64,000 nucleotides of DNA from Thermobaculum terrenum ATCC BAA-798 (GCF_000025005.1 NC_013525.1:1452501-1516500); one strand, 5' to 3'. Shown: positions 35,147-44,883, counted from the stretch's first letter. Numbers and translations: made by a program. Notes: generated by a model not told the origin, from the letters alone.

Positions 35147-36252
35147 TAGCTTTGCCTCCTTGAATAAGTCTCAACCATTGAAAGGAAGTTAGAAAATAGG
35201 TATTCGTTCTCATCGGGGCCTGGAGAGCCCTCCGGGTGGTACTGCACTGAAAAAGCTGGCCTGGTTACGTGCAGCATACCCTCCACAGAGCCATCGTTCA
35301 GACTAACGTGACTGACCCTCCAACCTTCATGAGCCGGTATGCTATCAGCGTCTACCTGGTATCCATGATTCTGAGAGGTTATGTGTACTTGCCCAGTAGC
35401 TAATTCCTTTACTGGGTGGTTTGCTCCACGATGACCAAACTTAAGTTTGCTTGTGGTAGCACCGATGGCAAGTCCAAGGATCTGGTGCCCCAGGCATATA
35501 CCAAAGAAAGGCACTTCGTTGTCCAGCACAGCTTTCACAGCTCTAACTGGAGCTTCAGCATTTTCGGGATCGCCCGGGCCAGGTGATGTCAGTACTCCAT
35601 CAGGAGATAGCTCTAGTATGTCCTCTGCAGTAGCTGAATAAGGAACTACTATTATCTCCACAGGGTACTTAGCCAACGACTTGAGTATATTATGTTTGAG
35701 GCCGCAGTCTATTACTACTATTCGCTTGCCAGCTACGTCCGTCTTGTACTCATATCTCTTACCAAGGCTAACTGTGTCCACACTGGGAAGATCATCTGGT
35801 GTAAGTGCCCTCTGGGCTTTATCTAGTAGCTCCTCAAGCGAGTACTGAGACATATCGGATACAAGCACACCTCGCATCGTGCCATGAGACCTTATATGAC
35901 GGGTCAATGCCCTAGTGTCGACCCCACTTATCCCGGGAATTCCATGTCTCTTGAGGTATGAATCAATCGTTCCCTGACTAGACCAATGGGAAGGATGATC
36001 GCAGTGCTGCCTAACTACTAATCCAGCTATCCAAGGACGGACAGACTGATCGAAAGCTTCACTTATCCCATAGTTACCAACAAGAGGATATGTAAGGCAT
36101 AGTATCTGCCCATAGTAGGAGGGATCGGTGCACATCTCTTGATATCCGGTCATGGACGTGCTGAATACAACCTCTCCCTCTGTATAGCCAAGGTAGCCGA
36201 ATGGCTCTCCTTTGAATATCCTGCCATCTTCTAGAACTAATGCTGCTTCCAT
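35146..36252 (-). CDS. carA: Carbamoyl-phosphate synthase small subunit
   Basis: A 368-residue glutamine amidotransferase subunit. The N-terminal CPSase_sm domain is followed by a class I GATase with the nucleophile in FFGICLGHQILGLA and the His-Glu pair in VQYHPEGSPGP. All catalytic residues are present. It overlaps pyrC by 16 bases and carB by one base, part of the pyr operon. It feeds ammonia by tunnel to CarB. Confidence 0.97.
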   Translation of the reverse strand: MEAALVLEDGRIFKGEPFGYLGYTEGEVVFSTSMTGYQEMCTDPSYYGQILCLTYPLVGNYGISEAFDQSVRPWIAGLVVRQHCDHPSHWSSQGTIDSYLKRHGIPGISGVDTRALTRHIRSHGTMRGVLVSDMSQYSLEELLDKAQRALTPDDLPSVDTVSLGKRYEYKTDVAGKRIVVIDCGLKHNILKSLAKYPVEIIVVPYSATAEDILELSPDGVLTSPGPGDPENAEAPVRAVKAVLDNEVPFFGICLGHQILGLAIGATTSKLKFGHRGANHPVKELATGQVHITSQNHGYQVDADSIPAHEGWRVSHVSLNDGSVEGMLHVTRPAFSVQYHPEGSPGPDENEYLFSNFLSMVETYSRRQS

Positions 36253-37583
36253 TTTGCCTTCAATTCCTCTCTTACATAGCGCTTATTTCCCGATATGGTC
36301 ATAAGTACTCGCCCCATGACCTGCCTACCAATCAAAGGTGTATTCTTGCCCTTGGAAAGCAGGGCCGATGGAGTAACTGTCCACTTCAGGTTGGGATCGA
36401 ACAACACAAGATTTGCATCTCTACCCTCCTCTATTCCCCAATGGTCAATGCCAAAGGCCTTGGCTGGCGAGATGGTTAGCAAGCTCACCATCTTCATCAT
36501 AGAGATTCTTCCTGTTCTGACTAACTCCAGACTAAGAGGCAGAGCGGTCTCAAGGCCACTAATACCGAAGGCGGCTTCCTCAAACGGACAATCTTTTTCG
36601 AGAACTGAGTGCGGAGCATGATCAGTAGCAATTGCATCAATCGTCCCATCAACCAAGCCATCAATGACCGCTTCAACATGCTCCCTAGACCTAAGAGGAG
36701 GATTGACTTTAGCATTAGTATCGTACGCTGAAATGCTCAAGCATCGATCAGTACTAGAATCTCGCCATCCTGCCACCCACTCATCAGTGAATGTGAAATG
36801 ATGAGGGGTAGCTTCAGCCGTGACTCTCACACCTATCTTCTTCGCATGTCTGATGGCTTCAACTCCTCCAGAAGTGCTCACATGCGCAATATGTATATGC
36901 CCACCCGTCTCGGCAGCCAGTGATAGATCCCTATAGATCATGGCTTCCTCCGCGCTAGCGGGTATTCCGGGGAGCCCCAATCGAGCACTAACAGCTCCGT
37001 CATGCATACAACCTTTAGCTGACAGTTCAGTATCCTCACAATGAGAGGATATGGGCACTCCCAATGTTCTGGAGTAAAGTAAAGCCAGACGCATCATTCG
37101 GGAGTTCATGACAGGACTGCCATCATCGGAGAAAGCTACGGCCCCCGCCTTAACCATAGCTTCGTAATCAACCGGTACTTTACCCTGCCTTGCAATGGTA
37201 ATAGCACCTATTGGAAGAACCCTTATGCCGGTACCATTCGCCCTATCTATTACCCACCTGACTAACCTGGAATTGTCTATGGCAGGATTCGTGTTAGGCA
37301 TAGCGCATATAGTGGTGAATCCACCAGCTAGAGCTGCACTTGCTCCAGATGCTATCGTTTCCTTATGTTCCTCTCCAGGCTCTCTGAGGTGCACGTGCAC
37401 ATCTACGAACGCAGGGGATAATACCAAACCTTTGCAGTCCACACTTTCAGCTTGATCCACATCCAGCGACTTACCAATGCAGACGGCAGCTACGCGACCA
37501 TCCTCTATTAGCACATCTCCTGTACTATCAATCGAGGTATAAGGACATACTATTCTGGCTCCACTCAGCAGTAATCTACTCAC
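36237..37583 (-). CDS. pyrC: Dihydroorotase
   Basis: A 448-residue class I dihydroorotase (amidohydrolase) that cyclises carbamoyl aspartate. Metal ligands are visible in DVHVHLREPG and IATDHAPH. The GTG start at 37583 has a strong AGGAGGAG ribosome site. It overlaps pyrB by eight bases and carA by 16, so it is inside the pyr operon. Class I type matches the non-proteobacterial setting, where the enzyme may associate with PyrB. Confidence 0.96.
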   Translation of the reverse strand: MSRLLLSGARIVCPYTSIDSTGDVLIEDGRVAAVCIGKSLDVDQAESVDCKGLVLSPAFVDVHVHLREPGEEHKETIASGASAALAGGFTTICAMPNTNPAIDNSRLVRWVIDRANGTGIRVLPIGAITIARQGKVPVDYEAMVKAGAVAFSDDGSPVMNSRMMRLALLYSRTLGVPISSHCEDTELSAKGCMHDGAVSARLGLPGIPASAEEAMIYRDLSLAAETGGHIHIAHVSTSGGVEAIRHAKKIGVRVTAEATPHHFTFTDEWVAGWRDSSTDRCLSISAYDTNAKVNPPLRSREHVEAVIDGLVDGTIDAIATDHAPHSVLEKDCPFEEAAFGISGLETALPLSLELVRTGRISMMKMVSLLTISPAKAFGIDHWGIEEGRDANLVLFDPNLKWTVTPSALLSKGKNTPLIGRQVMGRVLMTISGNKRYVREELKAKWKQH

Positions 37584-38511
37584 TATCTCCTCCTAGAAGC
37601 ATGCTAAGAACTGCCATCCTGACTAGCACGCCGTTCGCAACCTGCTTTTGGATCAAGCTGTTGGGAGCAACCATAAGATCCGCAGATATCTCTATCCCCT
37701 CGTTAGCTGGCCCAGGATGCATAATCAATGCGCCCGGACAGTACTTTGCTATGACTTCCGGGGTGATGCCATAGTTCGTTATATAGTTGCGAATACTAGG
37801 TATATATCCCTGATCCTGTCTTTCTCTCTGTATGCGCAGAGCCATAACTACATCAGCGCCTGTGATGCCTTCTTCGAGAGAGGTATGTATGCTAGCTGAC
37901 AGGCCAAGTCCATGTAACCAATCTGGATGTATAGACAATGCTGGGGGAGATACGAGCCTAACATTAGCTCCGCACATAGCGAGTGCGATTGCGCTTGATC
38001 TGGCGACCCTACTGTTCTGGATATCACCTACGATAGCCACGGTAACATCCTCAATACGGCCAAATACCTGATAAACAGTCAGCAGGTCCAGGAGCGCCTG
38101 AGTTGGATGAGCATGCCTCCCGTCTCCGGCATTGATAATCACACCAGAATAATGCTTTGCCAGCAGGTAGGGAGCACCAGCAGCCTGATGCCTCAAAACT
38201 ATAGCATTCGCCCCCAGAGCCTCGATAGTCCGAACAGTATCTATCAGAGACTCACCCTTTTCTACACTGCTCCCAGCCACAGCAAAATTTATTACCTCAG
38301 CCCCAAGCTTACGGGCAGCTATCTCAAAAGACATCCTCGTCCGGGTACTTGGTTCATAGAATAGGTTGACAACCAACTTGCCAGCTAGCTGATGCGAATA
38401 GCTAGTTGAATTGGTGCTACCAAACCACTCAGCCTTCTTTAATACTCTCTCTATCCCGGCTCGCCCTAGCGTATCTACATCAAGTAAGTGGTTACGAATC
38501 GTAACAGTCAT
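37576..38511 (-). CDS. pyrB: Aspartate carbamoyltransferase catalytic subunit
   Basis: A 311-residue ATCase. The carbamoyl-phosphate loop FYEPSTRTRMSFE and the HPGPANEG motif are intact, as is the LDLLT region near the middle. No pyrI regulatory subunit is present, so it is of the unregulated or pyrC-associated type. It starts three bases after the uraA stop and overlaps pyrC by eight bases. Confidence 0.97.
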   Translation of the reverse strand: MTVTIRNHLLDVDTLGRAGIERVLKKAEWFGSTNSTSYSHQLAGKLVVNLFYEPSTRTRMSFEIAARKLGAEVINFAVAGSSVEKGESLIDTVRTIEALGANAIVLRHQAAGAPYLLAKHYSGVIINAGDGRHAHPTQALLDLLTVYQVFGRIEDVTVAIVGDIQNSRVARSSAIALAMCGANVRLVSPPALSIHPDWLHGLGLSASIHTSLEEGITGADVVMALRIQRERQDQGYIPSIRNYITNYGITPEVIAKYCPGALIMHPGPANEGIEISADLMVAPNSLIQKQVANGVLVRMAVLSMLLGGDSE

Positions 38512-38514
38512 CTA

Positions 38515-39876
38515 TCAAACCTCTGCATCAGCTACGGCAATAGACTCTCCGTGTTGTGGCTGAGACTCCAATCTGAGCAACAATTGATTGAGAAGTATCG
38601 CGGCAAATGTGGCCAGCGCCATATCTCCAAGGGCAAAATTGCCTATATTGATGGTCCCGGTAGGTACTTGCGACAGGACATCAGCAGGCAATTTGTTGGC
38701 CTGTACTAGACTACTTACTGTAGAATGTGCAAACTGTAGTGCTGCACTACCTCCCCCGATGACAAGGGTAGCTCCAAATACTATCAGAGGTCTGGGGCTA
38801 GTAAAATCAATACCCGCATCTCGAATAATCCTTCCTGAGGTAGCCACTATAAGCCCAAATAGCAATATTGATATGCCACCCATAACCGGAACAGGTATCG
38901 AGTTAATCAACGCCCCAAACTTTGGACAGAACCCGAGAATTATGGCTGTAATGGCTGCAGCTATGAAGACATAGATACTGTATATTCTGGTCATAGCCAT
39001 GACGCCTATGTTTTCAGCATATGTCGTTTGTCCAGGGCCTCCACCCAAGGCGGACACCATAGTAGCCACAGCATCACCTAGAAAGCCTTTGCCAAGATGG
39101 GGGGTAAGATCACGACCCATATTGGAATCAAGAGCTTTGATATGGCCTGCGTTCTCGGCTACGAGCACCAAAGCTACGGGCGCTATCAGGGATATAGCCC
39201 TCCAGCTGAACGTAGGAGTCACAAAATTGGGTAAGCCTATCCAGGCAGCATTACGTACAGGAGTAAGATCTACCTCGCCCATTATTAGTGCAACAACGTA
39301 AGCTACTATCGCACCGAGAAGTATCGGGACGAGGCGAGGGAAGCCTCGAGCTCCCACTGCGATAATGCCGGCAGCCAGCAGGCTTATGATTGCTAGCGTT
39401 ATGTTACCTGAAGCCATGTTGATCGCAGTAGGGGCAAGAGCCAAGCCTATAACAGCTACAACCGAAGCGGTAACCACAGGAGGCATCACAACATCTATCC
39501 ATCGTGGCCCAGCCAACATAACTATTACCGCAATAACCGCATAGACAACTCCTGCTGCGAAGATTCCTCCTAGGGCTGCCGGTATGCCACCCTGAGCCTT
39601 AGCTGCGATGACTGGAGCAATGAAGGCAAAAGAACTTCCCAGGTAAGATGGGATCTTGCCTCTTGTAATTAGGATAAAGATGATCGTTCCCACACCAGAG
39701 AAGAAAAGCGCTAGACTTGGGTCAAAACCCATGACTATTGGCGCCAGGACGGTTGCACCGAACATAGCTAGCACATGTTGTATGCCAAGTATCAGCGTTC
39801 TACCCAGTGGTAGCCTGGTCTCAGGATAAGCTACAACTAGCTGATTGCTTTCTACTGTCTGCGCATTTGAACTCAT
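38515..39876 (-). CDS. uraA: Uracil permease (NCS2 family)
   Basis: A 453-residue NCS2 nucleobase transporter with about 12-14 membrane helices. The signature region near the middle contains VALVLVAENAGHIKAL, with the conserved glutamate of the substrate site. Its place between pyrR and pyrB supports uracil rather than xanthine as substrate, as in Bacillus pyrP. The start codon lies two bases after the pyrR stop. Confidence 0.93.
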   Translation of the reverse strand: MSSNAQTVESNQLVVAYPETRLPLGRTLILGIQHVLAMFGATVLAPIVMGFDPSLALFFSGVGTIIFILITRGKIPSYLGSSFAFIAPVIAAKAQGGIPAALGGIFAAGVVYAVIAVIVMLAGPRWIDVVMPPVVTASVVAVIGLALAPTAINMASGNITLAIISLLAAGIIAVGARGFPRLVPILLGAIVAYVVALIMGEVDLTPVRNAAWIGLPNFVTPTFSWRAISLIAPVALVLVAENAGHIKALDSNMGRDLTPHLGKGFLGDAVATMVSALGGGPGQTTYAENIGVMAMTRIYSIYVFIAAAITAIILGFCPKFGALINSIPVPVMGGISILLFGLIVATSGRIIRDAGIDFTSPRPLIVFGATLVIGGGSAALQFAHSTVSSLVQANKLPADVLSQVPTGTINIGNFALGDMALATFAAILLNQLLLRLESQPQHGESIAVADAEV

Positions 39877-39878
39877 GA

Positions 39879-40439
39879 TCAGTCTTCTCCCCTCCTTACG
39901 AGATACACCCCTTCCACCCCATCAACATCCGATATCCTTACTAACACCTCTTCCTCTCGAGAAGATGGAAGGTTTTTGCCCACATAATCAGGTCTTATAG
40001 GCAATTCCCTGTGTCCCCTATCGATAAGGACAGCTAGCTGGATCCTCGCCGGCCTGCCCATATCAATCACGGCCTCCATGGCAGCCCGAGCCGTGCGTCC
40101 AGTGTAAAGGACATCATCGACAAGTATCACTGTGCGGTTTTCAACCTGGAAATCTACATTGGAGTAATTAGATTGATAGTCATCTCTTCTTAAGAGGTCA
40201 TCTCTGTAGGGGGTGATATCTATCTCCCCAACCGGGACTTTTACACCCCCTATACGGAGCAGCTCAGTCTGAAGCCTATGGGCGAGGTGTACTCCCCGGG
40301 TACGGATACCTATCAAAACTACATCGTAGAGGTCAGGATTGTTCTCAAATATCTGATGTGCCATGCGGATAAGCATCCTTCGCATGGCAGACTGATCTAT
40401 AAGATTCTTCGCTCGCTCATCTAATCTATTTGGACCCAT
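39879..40439 (-). CDS. pyrR: Bifunctional pyr operon RNA-binding attenuator / uracil phosphoribosyltransferase
   Basis: A 186-residue type I PRTase that senses UMP and binds a hairpin in the pyr leader to favour termination. The PRPP motif is VILVDDVLYTGRTARAA and the YVGKNLPSS stretch is typical of PyrR. It is the first gene of the operon and the leader before it holds a PyrR-type binding loop, an intrinsic terminator and, within the terminator's 3' arm, the GGAG ribosome site, eight bases before the ATG. Its own expression should thus be autoregulated. Confidence 0.96.
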   Translation of the reverse strand: MGPNRLDERAKNLIDQSAMRRMLIRMAHQIFENNPDLYDVVLIGIRTRGVHLAHRLQTELLRIGGVKVPVGEIDITPYRDDLLRRDDYQSNYSNVDFQVENRTVILVDDVLYTGRTARAAMEAVIDMGRPARIQLAVLIDRGHRELPIRPDYVGKNLPSSREEEVLVRISDVDGVEGVYLVRRGED

Positions 40440-40440
40440 A

Positions 40441-40482
40441 ATAAAAGCTCCTGCTTTTTCCGCAAGGCGGCAGGCAGGAGCT
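40441..40482 (-). terminator. pyr attenuator terminator that also masks the pyrR ribosome site
   Basis: On the minus strand AGCTCCTGC pairs with GCAGGAGCT (9 bp), with an inner CCGC/GCGG stem, followed by TTTTATT. The GGAG in the 3' arm (complement of 40448-40451) is also the ribosome site for pyrR. An alternative antiterminator can form, because GCAAGGC upstream (minus strand, near 40525-40532) is complementary to GCCTTGC inside the terminator. Confidence 0.85.
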
Positions 40483-40529
40483 TAGGCTAACAGACATATT
40501 TATATAGCTATAGCCAGATTGTCCTTGCC

Positions 40530-40553
40530 TTGCCAGCCTCACGGGACTGGATT
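40530..40553 (-). promoter_or_regulatory. PyrR-binding loop (anti-antiterminator)
   Basis: On the minus strand AGTCCCGTGAGGCT (40535-40548), with CCAG/CTGG closing pairs, agrees well with the conserved PyrR-recognised loop (a purine-rich GNGAGG core within AGUCC...GGCU) seen in Bacillus pyr leaders. It lies upstream of the terminator as expected. Confidence 0.85.
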
Positions 40554-40566
40554 TAAAGGCTAACTG

Positions 40567-40596
40567 ATTATAGGAACACTAATGGTCCAATTGCAA
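40567..40596 (-). promoter_or_regulatory. Promoter of the pyr operon
   Basis: On the minus strand TTGCAA and TATAAT have an 18-base spacer. The predicted start is near 40560, giving a leader of about 120 bases before pyrR, enough for the whole attenuator. Confidence 0.75.
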
Positions 40597-40604
40597 GCAC
40601 CACG

Positions 40605-42248
40605 TTACTTACTATATTCCTGCAGAGCTGCCTGTAGCATGGCCTTAGCAATAGGAGCAGCAACCTTGTACCCTTCGCCACCGTTCTCAACTAAAACTGT
40701 CACAGCAAACTGAGGATTGTCGGCTGGAGCAAAAGCAGTAAACCAGGCATGAGGAGCTTGCCCTTCTCCTAGTTGAGCTGTACCTGTTTTGCCGGCAACC
40801 TTAACACCAGGAATCTTCGCGTTCTGACCACTGCCGCTGTCAACAGTAGCCACCATCATTTCCTTGACCTTCTGGGCAGTCTCCCGAGTCACCACCTGTT
40901 CCAGGGGTGTATATTCCCTTTCTTCAATTACCCGGCCACCAGGTGAGACTATTTTCTTTACCAGATATGGTGCTGGCATAACACCTTCGTTAGCTATAGT
41001 AGAAGTGATCAAATTAATCTCCATGGGCGTTGCCAGAATCTCTCCTTGGCCGAAAGCAGTATCCGCAAGCAACACTCGATTGCTCAGATCCGCTGGATAC
41101 TTGGCCAATTGACTAACCGATATTGGTAGATCAAAAGGTATACGCTTCTCGAAGCCAAATCTTCTTGCGTATTCCCTAAGTCCAGCAGCTTCAACTTGTA
41201 GGCCCACCTGGGCAAAAACAGCGTTCAAGGACCACTTGTAAGCCTCTAGCAACGTCCACTTAGTCTTGCTTTCATCAGGTCTGTTAGGATCCCTTACTAT
41301 ATGACCCTCAACCACGAATTCACCGTCATCCTCATAGATGTCGTCAGGCTCCGCAACTCCAAGATCTATAGCCGCAGCGGCCGTAACGGTCTTGAAGGTG
41401 GAGCCTGGAGAGTATAGCCCCTGCAGAGCCCTGTTAATTAGCCTGGCATCAGCACCACTGCTTATCTTAGAAAGTTCCTCTCTCAACCTATTGATCTCTT
41501 GATTTCTTACAGATGGATCAGGGTTCATAGTCAGATCCTGGGCGTTGTAGGTGGGATTGCTCACCAGAGTCAGAACCTCACCAGTCTTAGGATTCATCAT
41601 CACGATAGCCCCTCTTCTGCTGCCTAGCAGGCGTTGCCCAAGATTCTGTAGTCTAGCATCTAAGGTCAATACAAGATCATTGCCTACCATTGGAGTGTGG
41701 AAGACTTTGCTTCTAAGCCTCTCGATGGGATCACCAGCACGACCAGAAAGATAATCGTCATAAGCTTTCTCAAGAGCTGATTTACCGATCACAGCATCTG
41801 GAGTGAAATAACCAGCTATATAAGACGTGGAAGGGTCTGAGTAAGTACGCCTAACATAGCCTTGCTTAGTGATCACCCTTCCTGCTATCTCGATGCCATT
41901 TCGGTCGTATATACGACCACGCACTACCCTTAGCTCTGCATTCAGTAGCCTAGGATTATAAAGCCCTCCTACCGGAGTGGTAGCGTAAGTATCAGCTATG
42001 ATGAACTGCTGGCGTAGAAGCTGCAGGCTAAGCATGATAAAGCTCGCCATCAACACCCCCACGATTCTCCATGTATTCTTTTTCCAATCAGGCGCATCGA
42101 CCGGAATCATGGAAAATATCAAATAGCAGAGAGGCAGCATGCTCAGGTAAAGACAAGACATCCATATTACATCTGAACCAGAGGTTGCACCATAGATGAG
42201 CAACCCAGCTATGCATACAAGGCTAAGAAGGCGCAGGAAAAACTTCAA
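40605..42248 (-). CDS. Peptidoglycan transpeptidase (penicillin-binding protein 2/FtsI family)
   Basis: A 547-residue class B PBP. The active-site triad is STFK (serine nucleophile, near residue 283), SLN, and KTGTAQ. The N-terminus has about three membrane helices (residues 1-85), more than the single anchor of most class B PBPs. The start codon TTG overlaps the ftsW stop (TTGA). Pairing with an adjacent FtsW/RodA polymerase suggests that the two form one complex for septal or side-wall peptidoglycan synthesis. Which of the two it serves cannot be decided here. Confidence 0.9.
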   Translation of the reverse strand: MKFFLRLLSLVCIAGLLIYGATSGSDVIWMSCLYLSMLPLCYLIFSMIPVDAPDWKKNTWRIVGVLMASFIMLSLQLLRQQFIIADTYATTPVGGLYNPRLLNAELRVVRGRIYDRNGIEIAGRVITKQGYVRRTYSDPSTSYIAGYFTPDAVIGKSALEKAYDDYLSGRAGDPIERLRSKVFHTPMVGNDLVLTLDARLQNLGQRLLGSRRGAIVMMNPKTGEVLTLVSNPTYNAQDLTMNPDPSVRNQEINRLREELSKISSGADARLINRALQGLYSPGSTFKTVTAAAAIDLGVAEPDDIYEDDGEFVVEGHIVRDPNRPDESKTKWTLLEAYKWSLNAVFAQVGLQVEAAGLREYARRFGFEKRIPFDLPISVSQLAKYPADLSNRVLLADTAFGQGEILATPMEINLITSTIANEGVMPAPYLVKKIVSPGGRVIEEREYTPLEQVVTRETAQKVKEMMVATVDSGSGQNAKIPGVKVAGKTGTAQLGEGQAPHAWFTAFAPADNPQFAVTVLVENGGEGYKVAAPIAKAMLQAALQEYSK

Positions 42249-43564
42249 TTTGCGTCCCTCCCCCTAGCTCCACTAATACCGAGGAGCAATCCCGCCATGA
42301 TAAAGTTGGTCAAAGTGGAGCTGCCTCCATAAGCGATGAACGGAAGAGTGACGCCAGTTAGGGGAATAAGCTTGATATCTCCTGCTATGATTATGAAGGT
42401 CTGTACGCCAAATATAGTTGTTATACCTATGCCCAGCAACTGGTAAAAACCATGTCTCGCAGCCATAGATATCATAAATCCACGATATATAAGCACTATA
42501 TATAAGGCAAGAATGGCGATGGTGCCTATCAATCCCAACTCTTCACCAATGGCTGAGAATATCATGTCGGTATGTACATACGGCATGTTCTGGGGGGCAT
42601 CGTAGCCTATGCCAGTACCAAACACACCGCCGGTACTAAGAGCAAACAAAGACTGTATTATCTGAAAACTCGAATCATACGGGTCGAACGCCGGATTCAG
42701 CCATGCAAGCACCCTGACCTGTACGTGTGCGAAAAGCTGGTAGGCTACATAAGATCCAGCCACGAACATACCACCCAGTACCCAAATATACAATCCCCTA
42801 CCAGTAACAACGTAGAGCAGAGCTAGAAAAATAGCAAAGAATAGTAGAGCTGTGCCAAGATCCTTGAGCAGAACTATAACCAACATCGACAGCCCCCACA
42901 TAGTAACCATAGGAGCGAGGTAAGGCAGGGGAGGTAGCTTTAGCGGTCCAACCCTGTAGAAAGAGGTTAAAAGTTCCCGACGTTCATCAAGATATGAGGC
43001 CAAAAAGATAACTAACAGTACTTTGACTATCTCCGAAGGCTGAAAGAGAATAGGACCAAGCCTATACCAGAGCTTGGCCCCATTTATCTCCACACCAACG
43101 TAGGGTATAAGGAGAGCCGCCATTAATAACAAACCCAGAACGGCGATGGAATATTTATATCTACGCAGTCTATAAACTAGATCCACCTTGGCCGCAACTA
43201 CCATCATGGCGATAATGCCAAGCAGAACCCATAAGCTCTGTCTTATAGCTATGCCGCCCAAGGGGTTGTCGCCACCAGACATGATAAGCTCTAGCCTTCT
43301 TATGACAACTAGACCCACAGCCGTAAGTATAGCTACTGTAGGAAGGATAACCTGGTCGCCAGCAAAGCGAGTGACCGTGAAATAAAGGTGAACAACAAAT
43401 AGCGCGCCCACGAAGGCTAGAGCTGTAGATAGGTCTGATAGAGTCCAGTAAGCCTCGCCACGACTTACTAAAGTTATGAGTAGAAAACCTGCTACTATAA
43501 GCAGGGCTGCTAATATCAGTAGCTCCAGTTCTATAAACCTAAATCTACGTACAGTCTTGACCAT
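42245..43564 (-). CDS. FtsW/RodA/SpoVE-family peptidoglycan glycosyltransferase
   Basis: A 439-residue SEDS protein with about ten membrane helices. It polymerises lipid II together with a class B PBP. The family signature is present near residues 290-330, around FGTGIGYDAPQNMPYVHTD and FSAIGEELGL. It overlaps the PBP gene by four bases (TTGA). The initial ATG at 43562-43564 has no strong ribosome site. FtsW and RodA cannot be distinguished on this evidence. Confidence 0.92.
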   Translation of the reverse strand: MVKTVRRFRFIELELLILAALLIVAGFLLITLVSRGEAYWTLSDLSTALAFVGALFVVHLYFTVTRFAGDQVILPTVAILTAVGLVVIRRLELIMSGGDNPLGGIAIRQSLWVLLGIIAMMVVAAKVDLVYRLRRYKYSIAVLGLLLMAALLIPYVGVEINGAKLWYRLGPILFQPSEIVKVLLVIFLASYLDERRELLTSFYRVGPLKLPPLPYLAPMVTMWGLSMLVIVLLKDLGTALLFFAIFLALLYVVTGRGLYIWVLGGMFVAGSYVAYQLFAHVQVRVLAWLNPAFDPYDSSFQIIQSLFALSTGGVFGTGIGYDAPQNMPYVHTDMIFSAIGEELGLIGTIAILALYIVLIYRGFMISMAARHGFYQLLGIGITTIFGVQTFIIIAGDIKLIPLTGVTLPFIAYGGSSTLTNFIMAGLLLGISGARGRDAN

Positions 43565-43651
43565 GCTTATACTATTACACCATCTATGAGAGGATTAGGC
43601 AAACAAGCCGAGTTGCTAATCAAGCAACGAAGGATACCTAACCGAATGCAT

Positions 43652-43681
43652 TTGACTTGAATATGTTAGCTACAATATACT
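43652..43681 (+). promoter_or_regulatory. Promoter of the small acidic protein gene
   Basis: TTGACT and TATACT are separated by 18 bases. The predicted start is near 43688, which lies beyond TTG 43682 and supports use of ATG 43715. Confidence 0.6.
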
Positions 43682-43714
43682 TTGGAAAAATCACTTGATA
43701 ACAATACAGAACAA

Positions 43715-44011
43715 ATGGAAGAATTAGAAAGACAGGACCACGAAGAAGAAATCGACGTACAGCCCAACGAAGCCAAGGTGCTTATAACGCTCGTTAGAGG
43801 CGAGGATGGCATCGATGGATTCATCCTTACTAGAGAGGGTTTCGATTTTGATCCTGGCGATACTGAAGGCTTTCCTCAGAGCGATGTGCTCAGATTAGCC
43901 TCTGAGCTCCTGCTAAGGGCATCAGGGTACGAAGACAGAGATGTACAACAATTCCTAGATTCTGCGCCTAGAGGTCCTATAAGGCTTGAAGAGAGGGAAG
44001 TAGAAGAATAG
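43715..44011 (+). CDS. Small acidic uncharacterised protein
   Basis: A 98-residue acidic protein with no recognised domain. A central stretch (KVLITLVRGEDGIDGFILTREG) looks like two beta strands and the rest is helical. The frame extends to TTG 43682, but the good promoter just before it would place the transcript start inside, so I favour ATG 43715; no ribosome site precedes either. It ends four bases before the convergent methyltransferase stop. No function is proposed. Confidence 0.6.
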   Translation: MEELERQDHEEEIDVQPNEAKVLITLVRGEDGIDGFILTREGFDFDPGDTEGFPQSDVLRLASELLLRASGYEDRDVQQFLDSAPRGPIRLEEREVEE

Positions 44012-44015
44012 ACTT

Positions 44016-44771
44016 CTATATGTTTCCCTTTGCTCCCACAACTATCAGCCTGTCACCTTGGCCATAATAAGGCGTCATGTCCCAACTACCGAAGACGTTT
44101 TCTATCTTCAGTCCTGCAGCCTTGAATAGAAGATAGATCTCTCCAAGAGTATAATTTCTCATCTCAGCCTCAAAAACCACCCTCTTGAGGGTATCAGAGC
44201 TACTTATATCCCAGATAATAGTAACGTGATCAATAGAGTTAGCTTGGTCTGTCTTTGCAGACACCAACTTCAGAATAATATCCTCACCTCTCCTAAACTT
44301 GCCAGCTAGTAATACCTCTCCGTTGCCAGGTCTCCTGCCAGCAACATCCTCCATGTCCAGAATGAGCAACCCAGACGGCCTCAAAGCTTTCTTAATACCC
44401 TCCAAAATCTCCATCGCCTGCTGTAGATCGTGCACATGCGACCAAGTATTGAGAGCACATATGGCTAGGCCAAAAGTTTCCTCCGGCAAGTTATACAGGC
44501 TGTCTTGCATCACACCATGGATCAGCTTGAATCTCGCCTCAGGCAAACCTGATAGTCGTCTCCTGGCCCTGTCTAACATATGAGGAGAGGCATCAAGACC
44601 TACCACCTCGTACCCATGCTTTACTAAGGGAAGCATCACTCTACCAGTACCACATCCGAGATCAAGCACCGGACCGCCAGTGCGAGCTGCATAGCTGAGA
44701 TAGAGGTCTATGTCCTCAGTTACCGAATCATGCTCCAAATCGTATAGTTCCGCAACTAACTCGTCGTACAT
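44016..44771 (-). CDS. SAM-dependent methyltransferase (class I)
   Basis: A 251-residue Rossmann-fold methyltransferase. The SAM-binding motif I is VLDLGCGTGRVMLPL, and motif II VVGLDASPHMLDRA follows. The C-terminal half contains beta-strand-rich segments typical of small-molecule methyltransferases. I start it at ATG 44771 (MYDELVAELYDLEHD), as homologues do; the frame is open to 45008 but there it overlaps clpS on the other strand. Substrate is unknown. It diverges from clpS. Confidence 0.85.
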   Translation of the reverse strand: MYDELVAELYDLEHDSVTEDIDLYLSYAARTGGPVLDLGCGTGRVMLPLVKHGYEVVGLDASPHMLDRARRRLSGLPEARFKLIHGVMQDSLYNLPEETFGLAICALNTWSHVHDLQQAMEILEGIKKALRPSGLLILDMEDVAGRRPGNGEVLLAGKFRRGEDIILKLVSAKTDQANSIDHVTIIWDISSSDTLKRVVFEAEMRNYTLGEIYLLFKAAGLKIENVFGSWDMTPYYGQGDRLIVVGAKGNI

Positions 44772-44883
44772 ATCTGAAGCATAAAGAAAGCAGTAACAAG
44801 CAAGCAAGTGCCAAACATGACCAAACAGATGATAAAATCCAATCTGTAGCAAAAAGACAAGCCAGGATGACGGGAGTGAGATA

